In this document: piece by piece, positions 41,735 through 53,080 of the stretch
How the letters are laid out: each line of letters begins with the position of its first letter
Numbering within the stretch: position 1 is the stretch's first letter
The notes under the pieces: generated by a model
What the model was told of the DNA's origin: nothing
What the model saw: the letters and a program-made list of their open reading frames with translations, nothing else
Database searches by the model: none
DNA from: Limnephilus marmoratus
Lineage: Eukaryota > Arthropoda > Insecta > Trichoptera > Limnephilidae
Length of the DNA stretch: 64,000 nt
Assembly (NCBI GenBank): GCA_917880885.1
Contig: OU862913.1
Coordinates: 41,201,460 to 41,265,459 of the forward strand
Direction of reading: 5' to 3'
Position numbers and translations under genes: made by a program

Positions 41735-41935
41735 TTGTGATTTGAAACTCGATGAAACGAAAAATAGTGACACTAAAAAGAGAAACACATACATCTATAG
41801 GATTAAGTCTGCGAGAGAATGAGTTAGAGTAATCGGTCTCCTCTTTGTGCGGTGCTTCATAGCCTCCCCACTCTTTTCTACTTTAGTTTTCTTAAGGTTT
41901 CACTTCGACCGCGTGTGAATTGTACACTCTGATTT
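41735..41935 (+). repeat. Repeat C
   Basis: gtgatttgaaactcgatgaa through gtttcacttcgaccgcgtgt, the same order as in the other copies. Confidence 0.65.
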
Positions 41936-41948
41936 TTATTTACATTAG

Positions 41949-42395
41949 CTCCACACAGGAGGCCCTGATGGAAAATAATTTCCCTCAGGGCCTATGACAT
42001 CTTTGGGGATGATGTTAGGAGGGTCTTTTAAAAGAGAGGATGTTCTGGGAAGGAAAAAGTATGAGATGTATATAGGAATCTAGTGACCAGTGGTTCCAAG
42101 AGTGACGGACGTATGAATCCATCCCTCCCACAAGACGATGGGTTGAGAGAATCCTGCAGGAGAGGCCAAATGATCTCCTTCAAGCAATCTGTCTTGATCC
42201 GGCCTGCCACGCAGTAGGTGGACAGACGCGTCCGACGCTAAGACATGGACAAACCTCACCCCGTGTACCCGACACCCCTCCTTAAGTCACCAAAAGTAGC
42301 GAACCACTTGGGGTGACCTATGGCAGAGGTGTTGGTCATCAAATAAATGGTTCCCGGGGCGGCGGTACCCAAACCTGCTTCGCAAATTGAGAATA
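41949..42395 (-). repeat. SINE-B, long form, full length
   Basis: Complete in reverse: 3' hairpins (ctccacacaggaggccctga), middle (tccggcctgccacgcagtag), head (cccggggcggcggtaccc). About 445 bp, the best full-length reference in the window. Confidence 0.88.
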
Positions 42396-42689
42396 ATAGA
42401 TATCAGCAGTTAACTGTCTTTTAAAATAAAAACTCTATTTTTTTTACGTTTTTGGTTGCCCAAAAAATTTAAATGCTTTGATCATTGGGATTTAAATGTG
42501 CATCATGAGTTTCCAGACACCGTGCATAATGTGCATCGCGGTCATCAATAAAAAAAAAAAAAACAAATTACGGTTGTCCGTGCGTGATGTTAGTCCTGTG
42601 TGAAAACAGTCTTCTTAAAATTGGGTTCGATTAACTAAAATTGGCATTGAATTTAAGTGTTATTTTCAAAATTGGAACTAGTTATAAAG

Positions 42690-43555
42690 GACTCCAGATA
42701 CTAATATCTACAGCCTGTATGTCGGACGAATATCTACAGCTCATATGTTGAACTAATATCTACGAACTTCAGAGTCTTGACTAATATCTACAGAGCTAAG
42801 GTCGGACGAATATCTATGACGGTCCCAGTGTTGACTAATATCTTCAGAGCGTAGGTTGGACTAATCAGCTAAATGTGTTTACATACATACTTACATAAAT
42901 TAAGTTTTTTAAACTGCATACGCAATATTACGTTATTCCAATATATATAATTGCTATACATAATTGCAAATCCAACCTCTGCCAGTGTTTTTTTTTTTTT
43001 TTTTTTACAGTGAATAACCGCACAAGAATCTCAACTGCTCCCGTCTGGAGCCAGTGAGACTATGGCATCCCCAATTGGGGTATGTTGTGAGGCTGAATGT
43101 AGTGGGGAGGGGAAGGAGGTGGGGAAGAGGAAGGTTGGGAAGTACCTGGCTATTCAGATCTGGTCACCAAACACGGCTAAAGCCATTTTCAAGCAACTTT
43201 TCAATTCTGAATGGTGGTCTTACACCAGGGCGATACTGATAGTATCTTCCACTCTGGAACATGCCGCAAATATACTATATATTATTTTAAATGAATTAAT
43301 TGTGAAATAACACAAATTAATCAAATAAAATTTATTTGCGCATGCCGGGTTTGAACCCGCGACCTCCGGACTGTGAGTCAAGAGTCTTACCCACTGGACT
43401 ACGGACTGTGAGTCAAGAGTCTTACCCACTGGACTACGGACTGTGAGTCAAGAGTCTTACCCACTATAGATATTCGTCAACACTTTGGTTCTCATAGATA
43501 TTAGTTCGATTTTTTTCAGTTTTTGTAATTCCTGTAGATATTAGTAAACGCCTCC
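42690..43555. mobile_element. Foldback element, second copy, with SINE-A inserted
   Basis: Inverted relative to 14997-15426. The left side has actaatatctac-like units and the right side has the inverted set. Flanks gttataaag and gttatagag (42681-42689, 43556-43564) match at 8 of 9 bases. A SINE-A at 42988-43465 interrupts it at gccagt|act, a site that is intact in the other copy. Confidence 0.82.
42988..43465 (-). repeat. SINE-A with tandemly repeated tRNA-head segment
   Basis: Complete body and T-run. The head segment of 35 bp (ggactgtgagtcaagagtct ...) is repeated 2.7 times at 43368-43463. The last repeat breaks off inside taccc before the host resumes. Confidence 0.9.
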
Positions 43556-44029
43556 GTTATAGAGCGATAAAGTAGGAACCTACCTTCTTATAATATAATG
43601 ATTTATGTCGTGTCGATAACCTAGAAAAAATACTAACAATATTTTTTCCTCAATTCTTGTGACGCAACAGAAAGAAAAAGAAAATCGTTTCGCGAAACGA
43701 ACCATACACACGTACACACACAACACCAAACACCGTTACATTTACATTAGTATATAATTATACACGGCGTTCGGAAACTAGTGGTATATGCTGGAAAATG
43801 TTGAATATATATCACAGAGTATCAACAACAAAAAATCTATCTGAATTTTGATTTTTTAAACTTTTTTGCTAGTTTTTTCAGCAACTAAAGGGATAAAAAA
43901 AACTTTTTACGCTGAGATTAAGCTTAGAAATTTAAAAAAATAGCTGAAAATTAGATACTGACACCAAAAAATACAGGCTGAAACAAAAACTATTCAATTG
44001 CACTAAAGAAACACCGCATAACATATCGA

Positions 44030-44780
44030 TCAGTCAGACATCTCCGAAAGTCGAAATTTGAGTTAAGTATTTGGTTATATGTAAAAGTGTCCCTCTATCT
44101 GGTACAATACTCAGATTACTCATAAACACCTTCAATATCATTACATCATTACATAGTATAAAATGAAGTCGCTCAAAATGCATGTGCGCGTTAATCTTTT
44201 AAACTACGCAACGGATTTTCATACGGTTTTCACCAATAGATAGAGTGATTGAAGAGGAATGTTTATATGTATAATACATGTAAATTATATTAGAGAAAAG
44301 CCATAAAATCAAAGAAAACATATTTTTGTGCGATTTAAAACGGCTGGCGGGCCGTACTATAGTCACTTTTGAAATTCGTTCTACGGAAGAAATTTGGAAA
44401 ATAGATGTCCTAGAGTAAGTAGGTATTTGATTTTCCCTTTTCAAACATCCAGTGTTGCATTGCAAGCATTGTATAATTAGTGGCGAGTTAATTAGTTTAT
44501 ATGTATAATACATGCTTATTATAGTAGAGAAAAGCCGATAAATTCAAATATTCAATAATTCAGGCAGCGGGCAGCGGGCAGCTGGTAAGCAAGTGGTGTG
44601 GATTTTATAAAGATTGGGTAATGGCGTTGTGTTTCGTTAGCCACAGCAACGTGTTGCCGGGTCTGCTAGTCTATTATAATGCACTAAAACTTGTAGTGAA
44701 ATAAACAAAATGTTTTATGTTTTCAGGGTCACACTACTAGCAGGGTATTTTAAAATGTCATAATAATGTACCGGACCGGT
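44030..44780 (+). repeat. Repeat E, split by Helitron
   Basis: The parts 44030-44137 and 44670-44780 join to match the uninterrupted copy at 27430-27620. Confidence 0.7.
44138..44669 (+). mobile_element. Helitron, non-autonomous, 532 bp
   Basis: Starts A|tcattacatcattacatag and ends cgtgttgccgggtctgctag|T. The empty site in repeat E at 27.49 kb shows direct A|T joining with no duplication. Near-identical to 29996-30516. Confidence 0.9.
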
Positions 44781-44949
44781 GTTATTATTTGATAGCATAT
44801 TTAATATGTAAAATATAGACACGTGTAAATAATATTTGATTTATGGTGAACATTTGTATTTAGAGATGTCTGACTAATCAACTGGACGACAGATATTTAC
44901 GATTATTTCAGTGATAAGACATGATTTGAGATTTTCACGGCCAAAAATA

Positions 44950-45163
44950 TTCTCGTGATTACGTTTTAGGGTATTAGGCGCCGTGTCGCGCTATCTCCTT
45001 CTTTAGCCAACGTTTCGAACAGCGTTACAGTGCCCATCACCAGGGCAGATGTGTAATCTAGTATTACTGGATGGATGGATGGAACGGACACTCTAATGCT
45101 GTCCGAAACGTTGGCTAAAGGAGGAGGGAGCAACACGGCAATAAAACCCAAAAATAAATAATG
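44950..45163. repeat. Hairpin repeat F
   Basis: tccttctttagccaacgttt and aaacgttggctaaaggagga form the arms around gcccatcaccagggcagatg. Same family as 53157-53399 and 56484-56690. Resembles Penelope pseudo-LTRs in inverted array, an inference only. Confidence 0.7.
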
Positions 45164-45179
45164 ATAATTCGTGTGCAAT

Positions 45180-45545
45180 TCATACGTGGCAGAAGTGAAA
45201 CCTTCAGAAAGCTAAAGAGTGGAAAGACTATGAAGCACCACATAAGGTGGAGACTGGTAGGCTACGAAGCACCGCACAAATAGGAGACCGATTATACTAT
45301 CTTTATCTCTCGCAGGCTAAATCTTATACATTTACGTGTTTGTCTCTTTTTAGTGTCGCTACTTTTCGTTTCGTCGAAATGATAATTCGTGTGCAATTCA
45401 TACGTAGTAGAAGTGAAACCTTCAAAAAACTAAAGTAGACAAGAGTGGAAAGACTATGAAGCACCGCATAAAGGGGAGACCGGTAGGCTACGAAGCACCG
45501 CACAAAGATGAGACCGATTATACTATCTTTATCTCTCTCAGGCAA
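45180..45545 (-). repeat. Repeat C, partly duplicated, inverted
   Basis: gataattcgtgtgcaattca with cagaagtgaaacc appears at 45165 and again, with small changes, at 45379. Together they make about one and a half copies of repeat C on the minus strand. Confidence 0.6.
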
Positions 45546-45547
45546 AA

Positions 45548-45945
45548 TTTTTTTTTTTTTTACAGTGAATACCGCACAAGAATCTCAACTGCTCCAGTCT
45601 GGAGCCAGTGAGACTATGGCATCCCCGATTGGGGTATGTTGTGACGCTGAAGGTAGTGGGGAGGGGAAGGAGGTCTGGAAGAGGAAGGTGGGGAAGTACC
45701 TGGCTATTCAGACCTAGTCACCAAACACGGCTAAAAGCCATTTCAAGCAGCGTTTCAATTCTTACACCAATCTGAGATTATCTTCCACTCTGGAACGTGC
45801 CGCAAATATACCATATATTATTTTAAATTAATTAATTGTGAAATAACACAAATGAATCAAATAAATATTATTTGCTACGCCGGGAATCGATCCCGTGACC
45901 TTCGGATTGCGAGTCAAGAGCCTTACTGCTAGACCACGCCGGTCG
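45548..45945 (-). repeat. SINE-A, diverged copy
   Basis: T-run, then the body with small deletions (accaatctgagattatcttc) and a changed head (gccgggaatcgatcccgtga, ctgctagaccacgcc). An older or distinct subfamily. Confidence 0.82.
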
Positions 45946-45949
45946 TCTT

Positions 45950-46750
45950 CAAATGTGAAGTAGAATCGAATATTTCGGATTATGCAACCCCATCTTAACG
46001 TATGGTTGTATTGGTTGGGGAGCGTCAGGTAGAACAATTTTAGATCCTCTAGTGAAGGCCTAGAAATACATAATTAGAGTCATTATGCGTAAACCCTATA
46101 GGTTTTCTAGCGATCAGCTCTACAAAAAATTTAATGTACTTGATGTTCGTCAAAACTACATAACAAAGGTTATTATCCACGTACACAAAAATCTAGAAAA
46201 ACTTAATAAAAATGATCATAAATACATCACAAGAAGTCACACCAGAAAGTATCTTGTGGTCCCAGGGAGCAATACGTCGAAGTTCCAAATGACATATACA
46301 TATCTGGGACCGAAATTATACAATAAAATCCCCCCAGAATTAAACATTAAAACACGCAAAATTACATGTATTGGTTCAATAATAAATAAATGGTTGATTG
46401 GCTTAGGTAGGGTTGAGTCTGAAAAATTATTAAATAATGTCACTTAAAACTTAAACTTTTACATGGTTAACCATTAAATGGCACAACCCGTAAAAACTTA
46501 GTATACTTATAGGTATTTAATCTACAAAAAAAAACACTTGTTTTTTTTTTTGTACAGAATACATTTTTGGAATTTTTCACCAGCATTTGGTTCCTTAGAA
46601 CGGGCAATCTGCCTAGCTAGGAACTATATAGACAAACAAGACATAATAACACTTGTACACATTTTAATATTTACAGTTATTTTGAAATATTATTATTATG
46701 TTATATTTGCTGTATAAATGTATCTTATGTAATAAATAAAAAAAAAAATA
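45950..46750 (+). pseudogene. LINE (jockey/CR1-like) C-terminal end and 3'UTR
   Basis: Frame 46085-46444 reads MRKPYRFSSDQLYKKFNVLD, VRQNYITKVIIHVHKNLEKL, then TRSHTRKYLVVPGSNTS and YLGPKLYNKIPPELNIK. Just upstream, in broken frames, are the SYG-I-WGGS and LDPLVKAQK-type residues. This is the region after the RT thumb in insect LINEs (RKP-RF-S-QL----N-L-VRQ ... GPKLYN-LP--L). An AT-rich 3'UTR follows and ends in aataaataaaaaaaa. 5'-truncated. Confidence 0.8.
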
Positions 46751-46801
46751 ATAAAAATCACCAGTTTTCTGGTTGTACCATTTGTTTCCGAACACCGTGT
46801 A

Positions 46802-47219
46802 CACGAAGCCACCAGCTACATACTACATTATAATATTTATTACGTTTCATGTACTACAGAGAGCCGTTTCATTCGGTTGGGTAAAAAAATAAAATAATTC
46901 TGGTCTCCGACCGTGAATCTGGTTTGCCCTTGGACTTGGAGGCCAGTTTTGATTCAAGAGCGAAGGTACATAGTATGCCGACATACAAACCAAATAATAA
47001 TTATTGGAACTGATTTGACGATAATTCAGAGCATACGTGATTTTTCACGATCCTGCGCTAAAGTAATATAACGATAATAACAACACTAAATTCGGTTGTG
47101 GGTATGTCTGTTTGTGAGTGAGTGAATGTAACTCTGGTTTCAATGCACTCGGATTTGATTTTAAATTTAATATTCAAGTTCTGTGAAACAACCTACCCAA
47201 GATGAAATAAAAACAGAAC
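46802..47219. other. No recognised feature
   Basis: Unique-looking AT-rich spacer. Nothing supported. Confidence 0.3.
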
Positions 47220-47223
47220 TTAA

Positions 47224-47681
47224 GATGAAGTCATAGTAAATAATGCAAAATCATATGTTTTTGTTTTGAAAATTTGATCGCTTAGAAGTATTGTAGATGC
47301 TTCAATTAAATACTGCGTATAGAACATACCTTGGCCCTTAAAAATATCGGTCATTTTTTTTATAAGTTTTTTAATAAGCCCATAAAAAAATAAAGTATAA
47401 GGTCTAAAAAACACACTTTCAAGTCCAAACTCTCCTATTTATAAACCCCTTTTCGGATATGGTTTTATTGTGTAATGTGGCAAATTCAGTTTATTTTATA
47501 ATAATGGCAAAAAAAGTTGATATTTACACCCAATCTTCCCAAAATAAAATAAAATATGCATTTTCGCGTTGATATTTTACAATACGGCCGCTAGTCGACG
47601 AATTCGGTTATTCAAAGTGACCCCTATGGCGTCCACCGAAGAACTACTGTCCACGGCACAGTAGTGAACTAGTGGATCGCC
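47224..47681 (+). mobile_element. TTAA-flanked element, family T3, intact 458 bp
   Basis: TTAA at 47220-47223 and 47682-47685. Ends gatgaagtcatag and tagtggatcgcc. Uninterrupted reference for the copies at 35.6 and 37.4 kb. The 64-codon minus frame is not coding. Confidence 0.85.
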
Positions 47682-47689
47682 TTAAATAG

Positions 47690-47950
47690 AACTTTCAGAG
47701 AACTTGAAATTTAACTTGTCACACACCAACACTAAACCAGCCTTTAATTCCGATGTACACCAGCACAAAACACGGTCTCAAAATCAAATACACCTATCGT
47801 CATCTACACACACAACTAAATTTGGAATTAACTCCTTACAATACATCGCACATACGCAATACAACGCATTACCTAATGTCCTAAAACTACCAGAATCAAA
47901 CAAAAAAATATTGGCAAAGGCTTTAAAAGGATATTTTCTCAGCAACTTTA
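47690..47950 (+). pseudogene. LINE C-terminal fragment
   Basis: The frame reads NTKPAFNSDVHQHKTRSQNQ, IHLSSSTHTTKFGINSLQYI and YNALPNVLKLPESNKKILAK. The layout H-H-TR---Q--L ... F--N--Y-G---YN-LP--LK is the last 80 residues of jockey/CR1-type LINE proteins. It is cut by the T1 element at 47951. Confidence 0.7.
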
Positions 47951-47954
47951 TTAA

Positions 47955-48667
47955 GAGCGTTTAACCAGCCAGCGGACGAAAATCCACATTTCGTCGAAAG
48001 TTGTTCTTCCGATCGTGCAGGGCGGTTACAAAGAGAAAGATTAATTATTCTCCGTACCAGCTTTTTTAAATTATAACTCAATATCGAATTTATTTCAATC
48101 CAAATTAGCTTTAATTTATACCTTCATCCAAAAATGCAGAAAGGCGTGATGATAAAACTATTAAAATAGTGTACTTTTTGTAGTTATTTTTTGATTTTAA
48201 GTATTTATCATTTTTCAATAATGTCTAAATTTAATAAGAATGTTAAAAAAATCTGAAATATATTAGTTTGTAAGTGCGTAAATAAATACACAAATGGACC
48301 AATTTTCGTCAAGAAACACATGTACGTACATATTTTTTAATGATTTTATTGAAACTAAAATTAAAATTCTAAAACATGCGTTTGCTAGATAATGTATTGA
48401 TTTATTTTACTGCATGATTATATTATTTGAAATGGGTGTGGTATAATACAAAAACTTTTTTGAAAATTTAACAAATCTGCCAACGACCTATGGAATAACC
48501 TTATTATAATAAAAATTTTAAAAAATTCTCAAAATTTATTACATGCGAATGCTAGATAAAAGAACAATCTTTCGAAATCCATTTATAATTTTTTGTGGAA
48601 AAGAGTCAATACGTCTAAAACCTTTTTTGAAAATGACGTGTTTCCGGTTTTCTCTGGTAATGCCCTC
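47955..48667 (+). mobile_element. TTAA-flanked element, family T1, 713 bp
   Basis: TTAA at 47951-47954 and 48668-48671. Ends gagcgtttaaccagccagcg and tctctggtaatgccctc. Inserted in a LINE fragment. Confidence 0.88.
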
Positions 48668-48671
48668 TTAA

Positions 48672-49580
48672 TGTGCCTTACATAAGTAATAAGCCCAAAA
48701 ATCGCTTGGCCATTATAGTTTAGAGTCTGGAGGACACGATTTGAAGTGCATAAGTATTTAAAAAAAAAAATTATTTTGTGAATAACTTTATAAAGATAGA
48801 AAAAAAGGTAATCAACTGAAATTGTCACAGATAATTTTAACCATAAAATTATGTTTTTAAATAGTTGTTTCTTGTGTTCCATGACAACTCAGAATCACGC
48901 GATTTCAACACCCCTTTGAAAAGTCATTAAACCTTAGTAAAATTAAAGTTACAAAAAAAAATCAAAAAATGAAAAACAGCCTAACATAACATAACGTAAC
49001 CTATCAAGCCATTTTTTATGTATTTTTGGCATCGCTTTTAATAACCTTTTAAAGCAGGTGTTGAAGTTGCATGATTCGAAGTTATCCAGTCACCGATTCG
49101 TATGTGCGTTGATACAACATTTTTAATGAAAAAAAATACTTATTTTAGTAGCTTACGCATATATTTTCAATTAAAAAGTTTACCACTTTATTTTAATTGT
49201 ACTCAAGCGAAACGAAAGGAAAGGTTTCAATTTATCCAAATCATATTTTTTGGCGTTCATAATGTTAACCATTTCTTTGTAAAGATGATCTTAAAGTGAT
49301 ATCACGTTAAGTTTCGCAATTAAATTTAGAGATACGCGCATACTCGTTGCCCCTGGCCACAGTGGTCAGTGGTCACGTTTTTTTATTTATTTTTTTTATT
49401 TTTTTTATTTCATACAATTTTTAAAAGTACACTTTTATGTTTTTTTTTTGATTACCATACTAGGCTAATGCCCGTGTTAAGGTAATCATACATGATATAA
49501 GTTATGCAGTGTGAAAACTAGAACAAAATATAGGTTTGAAATAAAAATTATAAGATATTAGAAACAAGAGAAAGAAAAAA
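48672..49580. other. AT-rich stretch, nothing recognised
   Basis: Includes a T-rich tract near 49380-49450. No coding frame supported. Confidence 0.3.
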
Positions 49581-49604
49581 GATAAAATATTTAAGGTAAA
49601 ATAT

Positions 49605-49760
49605 AACAAGATATATGTATACGTAAGCACATACACATACATATGCATACACATACACAAATACATACATATATATATATATACATCCCGCTATCATTGC
49701 TGCGTCTTCTAATGGTCCACTTTCATTCAATCCTGCGTCCGACCGTCATTCTGCGTCCGG
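49605..49760. repeat. (TA/CA)n microsatellite with conserved flank
   Basis: A run of tacatacacatac words, then acatcccgctatcattgctg, cgtc. The flank recurs inverted at 58.60-58.63 kb next to a similar microsatellite. Confidence 0.65.
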
Positions 49761-50440
49761 TATACGGACGCAGGATCGAACACATGTAATTTCAAGTTTT
49801 CCCCACTCCTGTACCCTCATACCGTCCAAAAACGAAAATAAGCCAGACGCGGTATTGGTACCCAAATCAACTGAAATATGCTATTTTAGTTCAGTGTTTT
49901 GTCACCGAGGTGGCGAGCCGCGGCGCTGCGAGACGAGCGTATATTTTTAGCAAAATATACGTTTTTATTGGCTTTTATTGACTCGCGTATCGCAACTCCT
50001 ACATTTGGCAACATCGCTTTTAAACAGCGTTTCTTATGTTCTCTGCGAAAACAAAGCAACCATACTTAAATATCGCACATTGCTACGTAAGATTACATTG
50101 AAATACAGCTACATTACCTATTCAAAATTGGCGCCAAATATGATTCCAATAAGGATGGATCTTTGTCAAACGTGTGTAATTAATATTTCAATTTCACTAA
50201 GACAATGTTGCAACAATATCGTCGTTGTTAACGCATTAAATAATAGTTTTTTTTTGCTGATATTGAATTTTCCAAAGCTGCATTTTTTTTTAAAGTAATG
50301 ATTTTACTTCATTGTTAAACTAATATTCAATCACAGCATCCATGCTTATATCTAAAAATAAAGACGAAATTGCCTAAACTAATTTACTAGAAGTGGAATT
50401 TTTCTTTTGGTTTCGTTTAGTTCTTCTGACTTTTCAATTT
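49761..50440. other. No recognised feature
   Basis: The 106-codon plus frame at 49978-50298 shows no family motif and no conserved copy. Treated as chance. Confidence 0.3.
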
Positions 50441-50870
50441 CAATTTGAGAGGCAGACATGGGTACCGCCGCCCCGGAAACCATTTAATGGATAACCAACA
50501 CTTTTGCCGTAGGTCACCCCAAGTGATTCGCTACATTTGGTGACTTAGCAGGGGTGCCCGAGTTTATGGGGTAAGGTTTGCCCGGGTCTTGGCGTTGGAT
50601 GCTACTGCCCACCATGTGCATGGCAGGCCGGAACGGGAGAGAAAGGTTGAGGGAACCATTCTCTCTGACTTCTGACTTCTTCAGCCGTTTTTTCTCGGAA
50701 CATCGTCTTGCACCGAAGTGGGAGGGATGGACTCATACATCCGTCACTCCTGGACACACTAACCCCCAGATTAACCTACCCAACCTTCAATCGCTTTTCT
50801 TGCCCAGAACTTCCTTTCCTAAAAAGACCCTCCACACGCATCCCCAAAAATGTCAGCGCTAATGTAAAAT
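50441..50870 (+). repeat. SINE-B, long form, diverged
   Basis: Head (gacatgggtaccgccgcccc), middle (gtgcatggcaggccggaacg) and lower body (gaagtgggagggatggactc) present. A small ctgacttctgacttctt duplication in the centre. The 3' hairpin is collapsed. Confidence 0.82.
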
Positions 50871-51116
50871 GCATATTACTAAACTGAAAATGTCCAGATC
50901 TTCAGAGACTACAAATGCAAATTTATGAAAAAGCCGGAGGAAAATTTAAAAAAAAAAAACTACCAAGAATTTGGCGATATTAACCAACAAAAAAATATAG
51001 ATGACTATTTTTTGTAGTGTAGTAAGTAATCAGATGGATCGGAAAGAAGAGATGTCCTGGTTCTAGTTAGTTTAGACGAGCAAAAAACAGAAATTACTTT
51101 AAAGTCATGAATTGCG

Positions 51117-51986
51117 GCCTCCGTGGTCTAGAGGTCGCGGTTTCAAATCCCGGAGTGCGCAAGTAACATTTTATTTATAAATTAAACAATATAACTTTGT
51201 TAGAACAACTTATATATTTTATTAACGCCGACCGGTTTCGGAACGACCGTTTCTTCCTCATGGCAAACATATAATGACTTGACAATTACAAAACAGTGGG
51301 TTGGTAAAATGTATTATTACTAAGGGTGGGGGAGTGTTTTGTGTTATTTCATAATGTATGAATCCATTAAAAATAATATGTAGTGCGAGAATGAGACTAA
51401 ATCCTATAGATATAGGTATGTTTTGGTCTCTTTTTTTTATACATGAGCTCCACACAGGAGGCCCTGATGAAAATAATTTCCTTCAGGGCCTATGTCATCT
51501 ATGAAGTGTCGCTCATAGAGTTTCGTTTCATAGAATTTCAAATCACAACAGTGCTAAATAGCGATGAGGACCGACAAGTACATGACACGAGTTGAGAAAT
51601 AATATTAAACACTTACACAATATAAAATAAATAGAGATTCTTACATCCACAAAAACACCCTTCACACACAAACTTGACAATTGCACATTGATCATAAAAA
51701 GATAAAGCCGAAAATCAGTTTTGCTACATGTTTCTTAACCTAGTAGTCGAGAACAAAACCACCCACGGTGTAAGACCACCATTCAGAATTGAAAAGTTGC
51801 TTGAAATGGCTTTAGCCGTGTTTGGTGACTAGATCTGAATAGCCAGGTATTTCCCCGCCTTCCTCTTCCCCATTTCCTTCCCCTCACCACTTACCTTCAG
51901 CCTCACAACATACCGCAATTGGGGATGCCATAGTCTCGCTGGCTGGTTGTTGGGAGCAGTTGGAATTCTTGTGTGGTATTCGTGTA
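51117..51986 (+). repeat. SINE-A, old copy, broken by several insertions
   Basis: Head gcggcctccgtggtctagag and ggtttcaaatcccgg at 51117-51160. Body pieces at 51336-51372 (ttaaaaataatatgtag) and 51768-51986 (taagaccaccattcagaatt to gtggtattcgtgta). Between them are a ccgaccggtttcggaacgac block and repeat C containing a SINE-B 3' tail. Confidence 0.65.
51373..51580 (-). repeat. Repeat C with SINE-B 3' tail inserted (51446-51503)
   Basis: gcgagaatgagactaaatcc and, after the insertion, gaagtgtcgctcatagagtt with atttcaaatcacaacagtgc are the two parts of repeat C. The insertion is gctccacacaggaggccctg to gggcctatgtcatct, the 3' hairpin region of SINE-B or its partner LINE. Confidence 0.65.
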
Positions 51987-52028
51987 AACAAAAATCTGCT
52001 TTTAATATAATTTTTGTACGTTGTTCTA

Positions 52029-52185
52029 TGTTATAAGCCCAACTTCACCCCATTAACCCGGGCACCCCTGCTAAGTCACCAAACGTAGCGAACCACTTGG
52101 GATGACCTATGGCAGAGGTGTTTGTTATCCTACAAATGGTTCCCGGGACGGCGGTACCCACACTTGCCTCCCAAATTAAATATAT
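52029..52185 (-). repeat. SINE-B 5' part
   Basis: caacttcaccccattaaccc, gtagcgaaccacttggga and ttcccgggacggcggtaccc give the head and upper body in reverse. The 3' half is missing. Confidence 0.78.
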
Positions 52186-52620
52186 TATAATTTTGTTATA
52201 AGATTCGCAAAAGACATAATATTTCTACTGATAATTGTGTTGTAGTAATAATTACCAAATCTGCCAAAGCTAAGTAGGTAAGTAATTCGAAAACTATGAC
52301 TTTTCTTCTTATTACTCACAAAACATGTTGAAATTTATTGTTGATGTGATGATTCACGTGATGCTGCATTCCGGGTTATTACTAATGATAAGAACGAAAT
52401 TGTGGTAACTAGAAGTACTATTTTTACAAGTTCTCATACTAAACCGAAAACGTTCAGGTGGACTTCAGAGACTAAGAGAGAAAAACTACTAAGAATTGGC
52501 TATTGGCGATTTTAACCAACTGAAAAATATTGGTACATTTTTTTTAACGTGAAGTGCGTAGTTATAGGGTAAAAGCCCCGGTTCCATTTAGTTTAGACGT
52601 GCATCAAAATCTAGAGACAG
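52186..52620. other. Unassigned repeat-like stretch
   Basis: The block ctaaaccgaaaacgttcagg with gagaaaaactactaagaat resembles 50885-51000 (ctaaactgaaaatgtccag). Identity unknown. Confidence 0.3.
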
Positions 52621-52626
52621 GAACTA

Positions 52627-52700
52627 ACGACCTCGGTGATCGAGGGCTAAAGCTTTCTATTAGCAATCTGGAGGACGTGCGCTAGTAACATTTTATTTGA
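52627..52700 (+). repeat. SINE-A head fragment
   Basis: gacctcggtgatcgagggct and gaggacgtgcgctagtaaca, then ttttatttgattaat, a degenerate tRNA-like head of SINE-A. Confidence 0.5.
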
Positions 52701-53080
52701 TTAATATGTGATTATTACAAAATTTATTATTTAAATAGTTATGTTTAAGTAGTTATACTTGTGGCTCCTCCTTCTAGAGAAGATGATAATTTCAGTTTCG
52801 TCCAGGTGCAAGACCACCATTCAACCATCTGGAGCCAGTGATTCTACGGCATCCCCAATTGGGGTATCTTGCGGGATTGAAGGTAGTGGGAACGAGAAGG
52901 AGATGGGAAAGAGGAAGGTGGGAAAAAACCTGGTTATATAAATCTTTATTTATTTATTATTTAAACGCCCGTACGGGCTTTTACATACATAATACAAGTG
53001 TATCGAACATTTACAAACATTTTGTCACCAATCACGGTTAAAACCATTTCAAGCAACGTTTCAATTCTGAATACACCGGG

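Larger units (their letters stand above)
41338..42525. mobile_element. TA-type TIR element hosting SINE-B copies
   Basis: Left cagggtgtccggaaacgag after TA and right gagtttccagacaccgtg are imperfect inverted repeats related to 43763-46799. The right TA is decayed to CA. The interior is largely two SINE-B copies and repeat C, so the original element was short. Confidence 0.6.
43763..46799. mobile_element. Large TA-flanked TIR element, 3.0 kb, filled with other repeats
   Basis: Left cacggcgttcggaaac and right gtttccgaacaccgtg are inverted. TA lies on both sides (43761-43762, 46800-46801), and the similarity extends about 35 bp. Contains repeat E with a Helitron, hairpin F, repeat C, a SINE-A and a LINE 3' end. 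No transposase of its own. Confidence 0.65.
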
